From positions 34,879,263 through 34,943,262 of the forward strand of contig CM055828.1 of NCBI GenBank assembly GCA_029582265.1: DNA of 64,000 nucleotides, written 5' to 3'. The notes beneath the pieces are model-generated. The model ran no database searches, was not told the DNA's origin, and worked only from the letters and a program-made list of their open reading frames with translations. This stretch comes from Zoroaster sp. YZ-2022. Lineage: Eukaryota > Echinodermata > Asteroidea > Forcipulatida > Zoroasteridae. Of this stretch, positions 44,777 through 58,000 are shown one piece after another; the first letter of the stretch is position 1, and each line of letters starts with the position of its first letter. The translations under genes were made by a program, and so were the position numbers.

Positions 44777-47700
44777 CTACAAGAAACAAAACAGTTATGA
44801 TAGTATTACGTTAACATCGAGGAAAGGCATTTTATGATTGTAGGGTATTTGTATTTGAAATATGTAAGAGGCATAAAAAGCAAAACAAACGGTTAGGCAG
44901 TCATGATATTGTTCAGTCAGCAGTAATGGCATAAACTAAATTTGTCAGTTTTGAAGAAGCTCTATTAATACAGGCCCATTTACATACATGGTTCTGTGAC
45001 TGTTTCTTAGCTTATCTTTGAAATAAACTTTGAATCAAATCTCCATCTTTGAAAACAGCGGCATCTATAATATAAGTAATGAACTATTTTACACTATATT
45101 GTTGAACAAGGTAAATATGAAGATATTTTTCCCATAGAGATTTAAAAAAATTGAAGTAAAAACAAATTTTCATTTTTGTTAAGGCAAAAAGATTAGAAAC
45201 AAATCTGTATAATAGTCCAACTCACTTTTTGAACTTTTTTCTGAACACGAATACTGAGATCAGAATAGCGATAAGAACACAGAGCCCTAGAGTAGCCAAG
45301 GAGACATCGCCTACGAAGAGAGGAGCTGTTGGACCATAGAAGAAACAAATGTTTGATTAGAAAAGGATTTAGTTTTATTGACGTCTTCTTGCCATTACAC
45401 TGCAGACCGTGGGCAATATTTGTCCTAGGATGGCAATGCAAAATCGTAAATTATTCAATATTTAGAAAGGATTTTTTTTTTCAAAAAGGAAAAACAAATG
45501 ATTTTTGAAATTTGTTTTAACTTGACATCATAGGAAAAAAGTGAAGTCTGTAAGAATTTGTGCGTTGTGGAATATTTTGTTATGTATTACCAGCTATAAC
45601 AATACACCTACACCCACGATGTTACAAACGGCACAATGTCCATTCGCCGTGAAGGCCTACGCCGCATTGGCGGAACCCCCTGAATGAGATTCACTGCTGC
45701 CTCCTATAGGTTTCTGCAAGGCGGTCATTTTGTCACAAGCGCTAACGAAAACCACTGACCACTGCCCCGCCATGCGTATGGGACACACAAAAATAACATC
45801 CCAGAATATAATTATTTCTGAGTTGATTTATAAAACAAAACCAGTGTATTTCACTTACAGACATGTTCACAAATGTGCCCCTCGAAGCCGACAGCACAGG
45901 TACACTTAAATCTCAGTCCACTGAAGACGTTATCTTCCTCACAGATGCCTCCATTTCGACACGGGTTTGCTTTGCATGTGATCACAACTAAAGTCATTTA
46001 AATAATAAAGAGTCGTTTCAGGAAACACCCTGAAAACACTTCTTGTCATCATAGACCTATATATACCCTGCAAGAGCTGTGGTGTTATAATAACACAAGT
46101 TATGTCAATTTTATCCATGTTATTTATTTTGGGCAATAGTTGTCCAGTATGAGTTATGAACACCATGATGTTTGCAGTGTAAGGTTTAAAGGGGCAAATC
46201 GTCACGATCAACAGGGCATGGAATCGGAGTGCTAATTTTAGATTAACTCAATGACTGAAAATAACACCCCACATTATAAGGTCATAATCAACCTTTGTTG
46301 CTGTATAATATACTCCTCAAAACAATTTAGGGAACACCGGAATAATCTCAGTTAAAGCAAGATCATTTATTTCAGATAAACACAATGTTTCACAGAATTG
46401 ATGAGAAACAACTGCACAATGAAACAGATGATAAAGGATGCATGTAGTGATTACACATTTCATGACATGACTACTGAAAGAGAGAGGGGGTTGCAAATGA
46501 AAATTCCGGTTCATGGAACATTTCAAACCTATTTGATGTTAAAAATCCGGTGTTCCCTAAATTGTTTTGAGTAGTATATATAAATGAGCCAGTAATGTAT
46601 TCACTGTGTTCATCTTAAACTAGGAAACCATGCCCTGTTGAAAGTCTGCTCAGATCTTGACGATATTTTTCCTTTAATGTTTTAATCAAAAACACACACA
46701 GTGGTAAAATTTGCTAGAAACCATTAGATATTTTTGCAATATTTTGTACAATTATCATCCAATTACATTTGTATTAATTGATTTCCAACATATTGTGCCG
46801 CCAGTCTTAGCACGTTTTTAGCATTAATATCTCCAAAAAGAAAACGTTGTTTTTAATAAATATATCAGATATGTTGCATTTTTCACGCGATGAAATAATC
46901 TGAATGACAATATTATAATTTACTGCAAGAGTTCACATACCTAACGGAGCGTCAGCTGTTTCGGTAGATTCATCTTTCATGATGACCACACAGTGGTAGG
47001 TTCCTTTGTCTACGTCCTGAACTCCACGTACAATCAGCTTGTCACCCGTTATTTTGAATCTGCAAAGAAAAACAAATGTCCATTTTCTTCAAAGAAATAT
47101 TGACATAAAGATGGATGTTCCAGAAAAAAAACTGTACCAAATATAAATACATTATTTAAACTAAACAAGCTCTGAAAGATCACATATTTGAATTGAAATC
47201 TCACTTTTCGCTGTAAGCCGTGGTGTCTTTAGTTATCTTTTCACCAGTCGGACTCATCCAGTAAATCTCTTTGGGTGTTTGAGTTTTGTCATACCGGCAT
47301 TCCACTTCCGTGCTGTGTCCCTCATCTTGGGTCACTTCACTTTGCTTTTCTTCTGAATCCGCAGAGGAAATAATTGTTGTTTAGTATGAGAAAACATCTG
47401 CTTTTCTTTGTTGTGTTTGTTGTTACTGTTGTTGTGTTCGTTGCAGTGTTGTTGTTGTTGCTGCTGTTGTTGTGTTCGTTGCAGTGTTGTTGTTGTTGCT
47501 GCTGTTGCTGCTGTGCTGCTTCTGGTGATGTTTGTTGTTGTTGATGTTATTGCTATTTGTGTCATTGTTGTTGATGTTGACGTTGTTGCTATTTGTGTCG
47601 CTGTTGCTTTTAAGTCAATGATGGTAGTTTTCATATTTTGATCCATTAGTTCTTTTCAAGCAATATTTCTTTTAAGTCAGAAACTCAAAATTGTAATCAA

Positions 47701-50700
47701 CATCTCACCTTCTAAGCAAGCGTCGACAACACACTCATCGCTTTCCTCGTTACTGCCAGTACATGGTATTCCCCTGGGATCCGACAGACAAGATCTTCGG
47801 CGGATGAATATCCCTCTGCCACAAGTAACGGAGCAGGGACTCCAGGGACTCCAGGTCGACCAATCTGACGAGACCAGAGCGGGGTATCCCTGCGGTAATA
47901 GTCGTCCGTTGTTGTTAGGGTTCTCTCGTCGTCTTCGGAAGGACGCACCCCGTCGTTTGCTACGAGAAGGCGGCAGCTCGTTATCTGCCTCATGCCGCTC
48001 TGTCGCTCTGCTGCCTGTGAGCGCTGTTTTGTCATTCAGACTCAGAGTTCCATCTTCATTCGATAAGCTGTTATTATCTTCTGTGATATCTGAATCATTT
48101 GACTTACTGGCTTCGACGCTATCATCTTCTGCATCATCAACATTTGCATCGAAATCCATACCCTTTTCATTGTCATGATGGACCAACTGTCTGAATTTGT
48201 AATTTTGTTTATTCTCTGAATCCTTGTTTGAGTGTCCAGTCGCTTTTCTGTGAATGATTATTTCGTACATATTGTCATCACCATTATGAACTTTTATATC
48301 TGATGGTACTGCGAAATCTATTTGCTGATGATCATCTGTTGACTGTCCAACGACTGGCCGGGTTCTGTTGTACATTGCATTGCCGTATTCAATAACATTA
48401 TCACCCACATGAATATCGTGATTCTCCTGGTTAACTATGACGGCATTGACACCTAGGTCTTCAGTGAGCGGAGACTGCCTGTCTAGCGGTTTACCAATAG
48501 CATTACCGTCCTTTAGAAGTTCCAATATCTGGGATAAATATTTCGTGTTAGCAGATTCAATATTTCCAGTGATGGATACATTGACCATTGTGTGATCACC
48601 GTGGTTGGCCTCACTGTTTATAATTATGGAAGAGTTGGATGGGCTGGAGTGTGACTCGTCTAGGAGGACATGAAGTTCAACACGTTTCTCTGACTTGACT
48701 TCGTTTTCTGTACTTCCTGACGTCGTTGGAAATGGATTCTCGTAAAACTTTAACCAGGTAGATTCAACTTCAGAATGGTTAGACTGTGATTCGGATGTCG
48801 GTGACGGTATCACATCTGAAGTAAGATCAAGGCGATGAAAAACCTCGTCTATTGTCCCAGAGTCGGAAGGCATATTTGATTCTTGAAACGTTTGTGTAGT
48901 AGGGTAATATGGTGTGTTCAGGTAAGGCACGTTCAAATCGTAGTCGAAGTTAGAATCGATACCAGCTTGTTGATAAAGAGAAGTCGGAGGAACAAGATTT
49001 TCGTTGAGAAGATTCTGCTCCTGGTCAGCTCCATATCCAAAAGTTATCACCTCGCTCGGTGCATTTGTTTGTAAACCATGGTTAAATATGTCAGTATCGT
49101 CGTATTCGGTTTCAAATGCCAAATCCTGGAATGGTGGGTTTGGAGGATTAATGTTTTGATCAAGTCCAAAGTGTGACCGGTAGTCACTATGCTTTGTGAC
49201 ATCGTCGATAGAGAGACGAGGAGTCGAGATTTCATTAATATCCTCTTGGTACGGACGCGAGTATTTAGAAAACTCGCTAGGTTCCGTCTCTTCAGCTTCA
49301 ACTGTCTGAACGTTCTCCTGATCCGGTTGAGTCTGAAAGCTAAGAGGCGGCTGATTGTCCACCCTGTGCACAATATTTGCTATAATTGTTGGTATAAGTG
49401 CCGTCCGATACTCAATCACATTATCTTGCTCAGGAAACGGCTGCAAGAACACATTCGGTAATTGATCATTTTGGTCTAAAGGTGACATGTTTGTATTAAC
49501 TTCCGTTGAGCTTTCCAAGACAATGCCAGGTTCAGATTCGAAAGGGTAGGCTTGAAATTCAGGTGTGCCGATGTCTTGCTCAATGTCGTTTTCATCTTTG
49601 GTGAGGTATTCCATTTGGTTGTCTTTGTTTGATGTGGGCGGTAGCTGATTAGTGAAACCTTTAATGGAAGGTTTCTCCAAAAGCAAGCTGTCTGAATTTC
49701 CTGTAGCTACTGATGTTTTACGCAGTTTATTTGATGTTTCGTCTTCCAAGACTGGAGTGGTGGACTGAACTAAGAACACATCCTGTCTGCGTACAACTCC
49801 CGGCTCAGGTGTCTGAATTGTCATAATCTCTGTATGAAAGTTCCTTCGTCCATTGAGAATTGACTTTTCTGGAGTTGTTGTTTCACGCAGTTTATCTGAA
49901 GATTCGTTTCTCAAGGCCGGAGTGGTCGACTGAACTATAACCACATCCTGCCTGCGAACAACTCCCGGCTCAGGCGTCTGAATCGTCATAATCTCCGTAT
50001 GAAAGTTACTTCGTCCACCGAGAATGGACTTTTCTGGAGTTGTTGTTTCACGCAGTTTATCTGAGGATTCGTCTCCCAAGACCGGAGTGGTGGACTGAAC
50101 TACAACCACATCCTGCCTGCGAACAACTCCCGGCTCAGGCGTCTGAATCGTCATAATCTCCGTATGAAAGTTACTTCGTCCACCGAGAATGGACTTTTCT
50201 GGAGTTGTTGTTTCACGCAGTTTATCTGAGGATTCGTCTCCCAAGACCGGAGTGGTGGACTGAACTACAACCACATCCTGCCTGCGAACAACTCCCGGCT
50301 CAGGCGTCTGAATCGTCATAATCTCCGTATGAAAATGACTTCGTCCAAGGCCTTCTCGGCTGGAGTCCAAAATCTGACCTTTGTCAGAGCTTAATCTCCT
50401 GTCATTTTTGCTCCATGTGCTTACCCTGCCCCTCCCTTCGGATTTTCTCCTAGGCATCCGTTGTTGTAGATAATTGTTTTGTGGTATTCCGTCTGTCAAT
50501 CCGATTTCGTCCCACATGTTCAAGAAGTCTTTCTCCACGTCTTGATGTTCCTTCTGAGAAAAACTAGTGAGACGTCTTTGGTTTGCCCTAACCATCCTTC
50601 CATAATCCGTGCTCTTCCGTGAATAGTTCTTTTTCGTAGGAATAACTTTAGTTGAGTCTTCTCCTTGTGGGCTTGCAAGTCTCTGTCTTGGCGATAGTTG

Positions 50701-53700
50701 AGTCGAGTTTTCTTTATGATTGGAACATGTTTCGTTAATCTTTTTAATTGGTTTTTCGGTTTCATTTCGGAGTCTTGACTTTTCCACCGTTTTCAACATC
50801 TGCTTTATATGATTCTTCTCGGACTCCGCTCGCTCATCAAAATTATGCAAACTCTTTTCCAGATACTTGGAGCTTTTCTCAAGAAGACCATGTGCTCTCT
50901 TTTTGAGTTCTGTAAGCGACGTAGTGTTACCGTTCTCCTTTGTAGAGACGTTTCCACCCGCCGTCGTCATCTTTAACCCACGGGTTACTGTTTCGCTGGT
51001 GTCCTCATCTGAGACAGTTTTATTGTTCCCTTCTCCCTCTCTATTTTGGACCTTCGACAGAATGTCTAGGATCTTTGAGATATTCGTACGCATGTTGTCT
51101 AGTCCATTACTGAAAAACTGTGTATCATGGTGGCCATCTTCTGTGTAAGGCGCTCGGTTGATTCTTTCATTGTAACCTTGACTTCCTCTTGAAGTTAAAC
51201 GGGAAGGATTGTGGTTTATTCCCCTTGATATTTGCAAAGGATTAGGATCTGTTTGATCTTGGCCCTGGTCATCATTTACATAATCAAATGCACCTGGGAA
51301 CACCATTGTATTCTCGTCTCCAGTATAGCCAACATTCTTGTTGGGTTCCATAAATGAGTTCGGTTGTACATCTTCAAAATAATGTGGCTGTAAGCGGTCA
51401 TAATGCATTTCGTTAAATCGTGGGTTGTCCTGAGTTTCACCGATTCCCGTGTGTGCGTCATCGTAGTCGATATCAACTGCTTTGATATCTTGTGCTGGTC
51501 TGTCGCCGGTACTTTTATTCAAATCGACATCATCGATGGATAATGGCACGCTATCGACAGGGGTAATTCTTCGGTTTTTCCAAGACATCGGCGTCAAAAA
51601 CGAATTCATATCTCCATTGACGGCTTTTCGGTTGTCGTCTTCGAGATGTAACGGACTGTCCTCATGAGAGGCGTCTTTGGCTTCATTCGTTGCTGAGTGA
51701 CCTCTCAACTCTTCGTCATTCCTGGGTTCGTGGAAGACTTCGCCTGCTTCCAATAATCTTGGAGTGATTTCAGGAGAAGACACAGAAGGCATGTTCTGCT
51801 CACCGATGTATGGGACGGGCGCAAGAGGTCGGTATACCATTTTCGCTGGTTGCGAGTATGAGACGGTTTTTGGCGCGGAAGCTGGCGTGACGGCTAAGTC
51901 TGCATAAAGAAAAATTATGTCAATAATTACAGTATTAGATCCAGATACAGCTTCACTTACATCTAGCGTCAGTGGTACACTTCAAAAGCAGTGGTATTAA
52001 AAACAACACCCACTCTCCAAAAATACTGTTTTTTACTTTCAGATGCTCTTAAGTTGCAATTTATTGTCTGACGACCCGCAAGCAGTAAGTGATAACAGCC
52101 AGTCGCTTCATTGCTTATGTCGAGTTATGTTTGTTGGCTGAAAACTACGGTAACAGCTCTGCAGGGGAGGGATCTTGCGTCCCCTACTATGACTAGCCAT
52201 GTATATATGCAATTCTCTACTAAAATGTCAGCATTCAGTGTGATTGTTGTTTTGTAAAAACAGAAAAGCCTTGCTCATTTGTTTAAACAAGACAAAAATT
52301 ACAGTACCTGATAATCTTCTTTTTGAGTGAACTAAAACATTTCTACTGAAAACTCATAGTGCGGTTTTGAAACCAAAGGGGCATCAATTTTTGATGCAGC
52401 GAGGGGTGCAAAATTCACACAACGATACACGGTTACACACACGCGAGTAATTATTCCTAGTTCATTGACAGTCTGGACCTCAGAAATAAGGAAGCAATAA
52501 TGGTAGCCTACTTTGCTCAGGGTTAGCTACTTCTAGAACGATGTCTTCTGACGAGGTCTCCTCACGTCCAAAGTAGCTGACTACAACACGGAACTGAAAC
52601 AGTGTCTGGTGTCGGTTCGCTCTTCGGATGCTCGCGTTGCACACTCGATGGTTTCTAATTAAAACAAGAAAAGCAGGAAACAACACATTCAAAATGAATT
52701 TACCACGATATTCCAGAGGTTTCCTAAAGATGATCAGAGCATATTGATCGAAACATCGAGTTGTTAACTCCAGTTCTTTTCAGAACTAATTACTACTCAA
52801 TAGAGAATTTCACATAGTGTCTTACTTCTCTTACTTATCCTCTTCACCATGCAAAGCTACAAGTTTTATCTTTGTAAAATTGACAGAAAGTGCTGTCAAC
52901 AGAGTTGCCGGCACTTTGCCTGTTATTTTATTTAACCGTTAATTTTGTAAAATATAATTACAGACATGTTATTATTTTGCTATAGAAAGCCAAACACATG
53001 CACATTTACTACACAACTGCTGTAAAAATCAAAGAATTCGCATAATTCGACTGTATTTTTACAAATTCTATGGTTAAATTATGAAAGTATACTGGGTAAA
53101 ATGAAAAAAAAATATGTGAAAATAAATACAATAATATTGACAGATACAGGTTTACTTACATCAAATACATGTAAAAGGAAAAAACAGACAAAATATATGT
53201 GTAAAAATACAGATTTTTTTTTACAGTGTACTGTATTACACTTTTACGGCAAGTGTCTGGGCTCTAAAATCACATTGATAGACCTATTACAATTTTTCTC
53301 ATTCCCACAAATTTTATCGCAATACTATCTGATGCTCCCGAGAAGTTTAACACAAATGAATCCACTTAAAAATTGGGTGGGGGGAATGATCACATGGAGA
53401 AAAAAGTGGGGCGATTTTATATGTGGTTTACGCCAATGATTTACCAACATTTTCATTGCAAATACAATAAATAAAATAATTGTTTTTAAATAGCGATACA
53501 ACTTACCGACACTCATTCAGTTGTTGCAATAAGTCACCTTCCACGCTTCCCTTGGCTGTCTGTACTTGAAACCATTCTATTTCCACGGGAAGTGACAATT
53601 CTTGGTTGTTGTCCCAAGGAATTACATCAGTTTCAAACTGGAAGTGATCCTCAAGGGATGAGATGACTGCATATCCATCTGCAGGGTGCGTTACTTTTAA

Positions 53701-55078
53701 GCACGGAGCTTGCTCAGTCACCAGCTCTGGCATTTACAATATCAAGAACAAGTTCGAGTTATCTTCCATAAATGGCGTGATCCTGACAGTATAAAGAGAT
53801 GCTCTTAGCAACAATTAAATACTGACCTTTTCCCCATTTTGAGAGGGGTTTAAAACGAAACTAAACAACATACGATTTAGTATCTAAACTCACAGTAAAA
53901 TATTGTAAAAAATCACTTTCTCCGAACTCCTTCTGTCTCGAATTCAGAAAAGCTTACGGTCCACTGCAGGAAGACAAATGGGCCTCATTTGAAAATCGCC
54001 TTACTGATGTCGCCCTTGCAAAAGTCCCCATATTGATTCTTTTAAAGTAAGGATGCATACAGACATTTTACCAAAAGTGTATACCGGTTTAAAGTGATTT
54101 TGTTCCTATTTTTAACGTACACTGAAGGTAACCCGCGCATTTTCAATTTTGTTTATAGTACATGCTCTCATTTCGCAACTCTCTCTATTTATCCCTGGCC
54201 ACGCCACCAGCGCCCAGGCGGTCTAAAACCGGAGTTGAAACTAATGAAAGGCCTAAAATAGTTTGTTTTGTTTTACTTAAAAACGTTATGCACAACCTTG
54301 AATACATACATGTATCGACATCAATGTCCTACCTTTTCATTGCCAATTTGTGGGTGTTTCGATACCATGGCTTTGATGGCACTTTTTTAGTCTATTATGC
54401 TGGAGCCTGATACCAAACAGTATTATAAATTAACTTTAGTTCGTCTAATGAGAACATGTTGTAATTGAAAAACAGTGTTCCACTGAATGGTCTCCCCAGG
54501 TTAAATAAGAACTAAATAAATAGGCCTAAATAAATACAGAAATGGATTCTCAGCTGTTGATTTCTTTTCCATGTTAAAATGAATACAAACAATCAGAAAG
54601 CATCTTTACTATATTTCTTACGCGATATGCTGACAATTGTGCAGGTTGATTTTTCAAAGCCCAAATATATGGACTCAGTCTCTGTATACACTGAAACGGA
54701 GGTGAAAGTCCAACCTGGGCTAGATTTTTCACTGTAACTTAACCGTAGGATGCTTTATTTTATTTTTTACAAACATTAATTTACCAAAAGTGTATCTAAC
54801 GTACGTAACGCATACAGTCTTTAAATAACCAGAGAACGGTGTCAAGCCTTTATTCCCTAATCAAGTGTTAGATTATTGAGGTATAATGCTTTGCACATCT
54901 TGTAACATTTAAAGAAAAGATGTTTGTTTTTTCACTTACCACCAAACGCAGCATTTCCAGAATGACAATGCCAGCCGTACTCAGCCACACTGGTTGAACG
55001 GCCTTTGTTATCGTTTAAACCACGCCTTGCGTCCGCGATTACAACCAAAATCACCAACAATATTCCTGTTGAAATCAT
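40996..55078 (-). CDS. Giant single-pass membrane protein: TSP1, Ig, EGF, TM, long cytoplasmic tail
   Basis: Nine exons on the minus strand: 55078-54940, 53726-53507, 52654-52512, 51899-47709, 47352-47205, 47059-46941, 45987-45859, 45325-45226 and 44776-40996. All have GT-AG junctions and matching phases, giving 2,989 codons plus TAG. Residues 1-18 form a signal peptide (MISTGILLVILVVIADA). Residues 47-167 form an unassigned beta-rich-looking module with paired cysteines (ending FQFRVVVSYFGREETSSED). Residues 168-1510 are a long Ser/Thr/Asp-rich linker. A thrombospondin type-1 repeat follows (WSTWSPWSPCSVTCGRG), then an Ig domain split over two exons (VECRYD, IYWMSP, DKGTYHC), an EGF domain (CKANPCRNGGIC, CTCAVGFEGHIC) at about 1656-1694 and a helix at about 1704-1724 (VSLATLGLCVLIAILISVFV) with RKKFKK after it. 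A cytoplasmic tail of about 1,265 residues completes it. Ig-EGF-TM order recalls neuregulins, but TSP1, the linker and EGF spacing differ. I know of no matching named protein. Confidence 0.85.
46067..46179. mobile_element. Small CACTGCAAA-ended MITE
   Basis: CCTGCAAGAGCTGTGGTGTT at the left and AACACCATGATGTTTGCAGT at the right are inverted copies. It is about 113 bp, in the intron between the Ig and EGF exons, and directly abuts the next MITE. Confidence 0.55.
46186..46677. mobile_element. TTAAAGG-type MITE interrupted by a mariner-type MITE
   Basis: The left end reads TTAAAGGGGCAAATCGTCAC then GATCAACAGGGCATGG. The right end has CATGCCCTGTTG, then TCTTGACGATATTTTTCCTT and TAA. The two parts are separated at 46311-46580 by another element. 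This copy gives the best view of both ends of the family also present at 18964, 28193/32440 and 58325. Confidence 0.75.
46313..46576. mobile_element. Tc1/mariner-type MITE nested in another MITE
   Basis: Left end CTCCTCAAAACAATTTAGGG then AACACCGG. Right end CCGGTGTTCCCTAAATTGTT then TTGAGTAG. TA lies outside each end. About 265 bp with no transposase. It is younger than the host MITE it splits. Confidence 0.85.
47400..47640. repeat. Imperfect (GTT/GCT)n repeat in an intron
   Basis: A low-complexity GTT-rich run with a repeated GTTCGTTGCAGTGTTGTTG segment, in the intron between the TSP1 and first Ig exons of the giant membrane protein. Confidence 0.8.
47709..51899 (-). CDS. Exon 4 of the giant membrane protein: linker, 55-residue repeats, TSP1
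   Basis: One 4,191-bp exon encodes about 1,397 residues. Four tandem repeats of 55 residues (165 bp) lie at roughly 50345-49720, protein residues about 685-895. Each contains FHTEIMTIQTPEPGVVRRQD, then VVVQSTTPVLGDESSDKLRE and TTTPEKSIL. The middle copies are nearly identical in DNA and the last is degenerate. The linker is acidic and rich in Ser, Thr, Asn and Gln with many possible N-glycosylation sites, as in an extended stalk. A dibasic-rich stretch (SRSKRRGASFRRRR) just before the TSP1 repeat could be a furin-type cleavage site. The exon ends TTAGAAG|GTGAGA after TSP1. Confidence 0.85.
52725..52870 (+). repeat. Hairpin-bearing dispersed repeat, copy 3
   Basis: CCTAAAGATGATCAGAGCAT then ATTGATCGAAACATCGAG, followed by CAGAACTAATTACTACTCAA and CACCATGCAAAGCTACAAGT. 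It is the same order as at 27225-27405 and lies in the intron between exons 2 and 3 of the giant membrane protein. Confidence 0.7.
52871..53506. other. Intron of the giant membrane protein gene
   Basis: AT-rich intron between exons 2 and 3. Short plus-strand reading frames have no splice or domain support. Confidence 0.5.
53727..54939. other. First intron of the giant membrane protein gene
   Basis: Intron between the signal-peptide exon and exon 2. I see no transposon with defined ends and no exon here. Confidence 0.5.
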
Positions 55079-58000
55079 GTTGGAAACTATTTCGGCAATG
55101 TGCATTTATACATTTTGAAATGTGACACAAGTCACAAAATTTGTTGAATGATTTTCAAGCTTTCATTCAGGCATATTTTACAGATAACTGAACGTGTATT
55201 GCAGAGATCGTGTGCCGACGCAACTTCGAAAAATGCGCGCGCCTTTTTTGAGTGCGTCCAAGATACGTGCGTACGCGTATAAGAGCCTTTAATTCAGAAT
55301 AATTCTCGAACAATTTTGGCAAAGTGCATTGCAAAGAAAATTTTCAATTAAGGGGCCTACTGTTTGAAAAAGAAATCACAGTTCAGTAGCCTAGTGCTCA
55401 TCACATCAAAAACATGCGCGTTAATTTATGTTGGCCCCATTCACGTGACCAATGGAGGTGTACGTGTACGGATCCGGATGGATCAGAACCAGCGCATTTA
55501 GTTGTGTTCTTTGCTGAAGCATAAGACGTACGCAAACGTTAAAAAAACGCCACTGAACGCGACACACTATCTGCATTGATATCAAAACATACATCGTGCA
55601 AAACACACATCGTGCAATGCCACGTTTCCTCCAAAATCCAAAATCCATGGAGGAAGCTAGGTAATTATCAGGCGTGTATCTAGCCTTCTTAGTAACACTT
55701 GTACTGATATGACCTTTCATGACATCATGTGTAGGTCCTACTCTTCAGTTACACTGCAGGAATTGTAATGAAACTTAGTAACTAAAATACACAATCATAA
55801 TCACTAAAATACAGATCACATCGTAGTATAAAAACAAGTACTGAGTATAAATATATAGTTATTTTTTACTGTTCCAGTTTGTCTTGTCTTTTGCCAAATT
55901 TTTGCCGTCCCCAATTTATCCCTAAACATTTCTGTGGGGGCATTTTGCCCCCCCTCCCCGCCCCCACTGGCTACGCCACTGGATACAAAACCGAAGTATT
56001 TTCTCATGTCTTATACGTACACCAATTACCTGATCCGTCAATCCGCCATGACATCAGATCAAGTTGTTCGGGTGTGTTATAAAAATGATGTTTTTGATAA
56101 TGAGCAGTTTCGTACGTTGTTTGAATGATTATAGAAAGTCATTTTATACAAACTGGACCGTGCTTCTTGCTACATCTGATTCCCATCCTGTTGCCCACCT
56201 GAGTCCTTTCAAATATCACACATTGTCCTATGTTTTGTAACACCTAGCTTGACTTTGAGTACGCGTTCGTTTTCTACCTGGAAAATATTGTTGCATTCCC
56301 CACTATCGTGGGTCAACAAATAATAGTCGGACACAAACTTTGTTGTGACAATCTCAATCAATGGGGGTTGGTTTATTATTAACATCACTATTTAACAATG
56401 GCACTAGTAACATGTATGACAGGAGTGGTAGCGTATAGGTACATGTCAATAGTTAAACTTATATACTTGTGCCGAATAGTTCCGAATAGGGTGTACGATC
56501 GAATACCAACTATTGGGTACAGTCAGTGGGGACCATCGTTCGTTCATGCGGCTTGTCACTCGGTATACGGTATGGACACTGCTATACCGGTCTCTACGAC
56601 GGGGACCACCGGGGCTTGACTACACGGGGTGTCTGGACGGGGCCAGAGTGTGTACCATACCGCATTAGCTACATGTAGGCGAACCAATGGCCATATCGAC
56701 GCCCTGCACCATTGGTTCAACGAACGAGGCTCTGGACCGTAATAGTTTGGTATATCGCACTGTCATGGATCGGATCGAGTCGCATAGATTTCATTCGGAA
56801 CCGCACTACGCCGAGATCAGGAAATCTCGGGGATTATATAGAAATCTGGGGCCTAGGAATGAATAAAACATAAGCCTAGTTTAGCGTTTTAACCAATGAG
56901 AAGCTTGGCTTCCGCGTCTAAGGGTAGAAACGTGTGCAAAATAGGGTATACAACGGGTCCTTGTTCCATATAAGGTAAGGTATTTGACGAAAGTGAAGTG
57001 ATCGACAACTTAGAAAGGAGGGCGTGTTCAAGGGGAAAATGCTTACTGGGCATGTTAAGCTATTTGCTTGGATGCTAAGCTATTACTACATGAGGGGAAA
57101 CAGCGGCTGTGCTTGGGTAGGGAGCACTACACGCGGGCCACGGCTAATGACTGAGCGGGTCAGTCACGGTGACTGTTTGGCCGTGGTTCACCCACGAACC
57201 GTGTTCGGTGTGAAGGGGTGGACTCCGAGGAAAGTATTCGGAAAATAGACTAAGTCCAAAGGATGGCTCCAAGCCACGTGGCGGGAGGGTGTGGCACGCA
57301 CACAAGGCTCTCGCTGGTGTTGCATTATGCATTGCGTTAGCGCTGGATATGCATGAGCAAAAGTAGCGTCCTTGTATGGATTGCATATTCATAGCGGACA
57401 ATCGAGGGTCTGGGGAAACAACCCTGGGACTTAGACTGCTTGAAATTGCATCGTCAGCAAAATATTGGAAGTGGAAGAAGTGAACTATAAGGGGTGCTAA
57501 TATTTATCAAAATCAAAGGGTATAAGATTCGTAACAATATGTTTTTCTTCCCGCCATTTTGCTCAAAACGTTTTCACCAGAAACTTCCCTGGTAACCGTA
57601 AACACATGAATGGAGCTGGGGGACCAGAGAACTTTCACCAGTGAACTGTAGTGTGTACTCCAGTCATTGTCATGCATGTACTTCCTAGTACATGCAGGAA
57701 AGCGGTAAGCTCGCCAGGCTTCGTAATGATCCTTATTGGTTGGGGTTTTCGTTCCAACTCCTTCTAATTCTACCTCCATGGTACTAGTAAAAACTGCCCG
57801 ATCTGAAATTAAACCGGGCCGAGTGAGGTAGGCTTTAAGATGCTTTAGATTAATTTTACAAACAAAAAAAAGTGCATATTTTATATAGACTTCCTGTATT
57901 CATTCGCGTAAAAAGTCCTTAAAATACGTACTGCAACATGACCTTGCGGGGTCACGAGTGCAGCTAGACCACTGATCTCTATTAATCAGTGAGCTGGACA

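Noticed and set aside
47332..47646. Thr/Gln-rich 104-residue minus-strand frame
   Set aside because: Low-complexity GTT repeat in an intron. The true exon is 47205-47352 in another frame.
56340..57540. Solo LTR of a retrotransposon
   Set aside because: TGT...ACA-like edges can be chosen, but no target duplication or paired LTR was found.
57513..57779. 88-residue minus-strand frame starting in perfect context (ACCATGG)
   Set aside because: No recognisable domain or splice partner. Kept only as a remote possibility.
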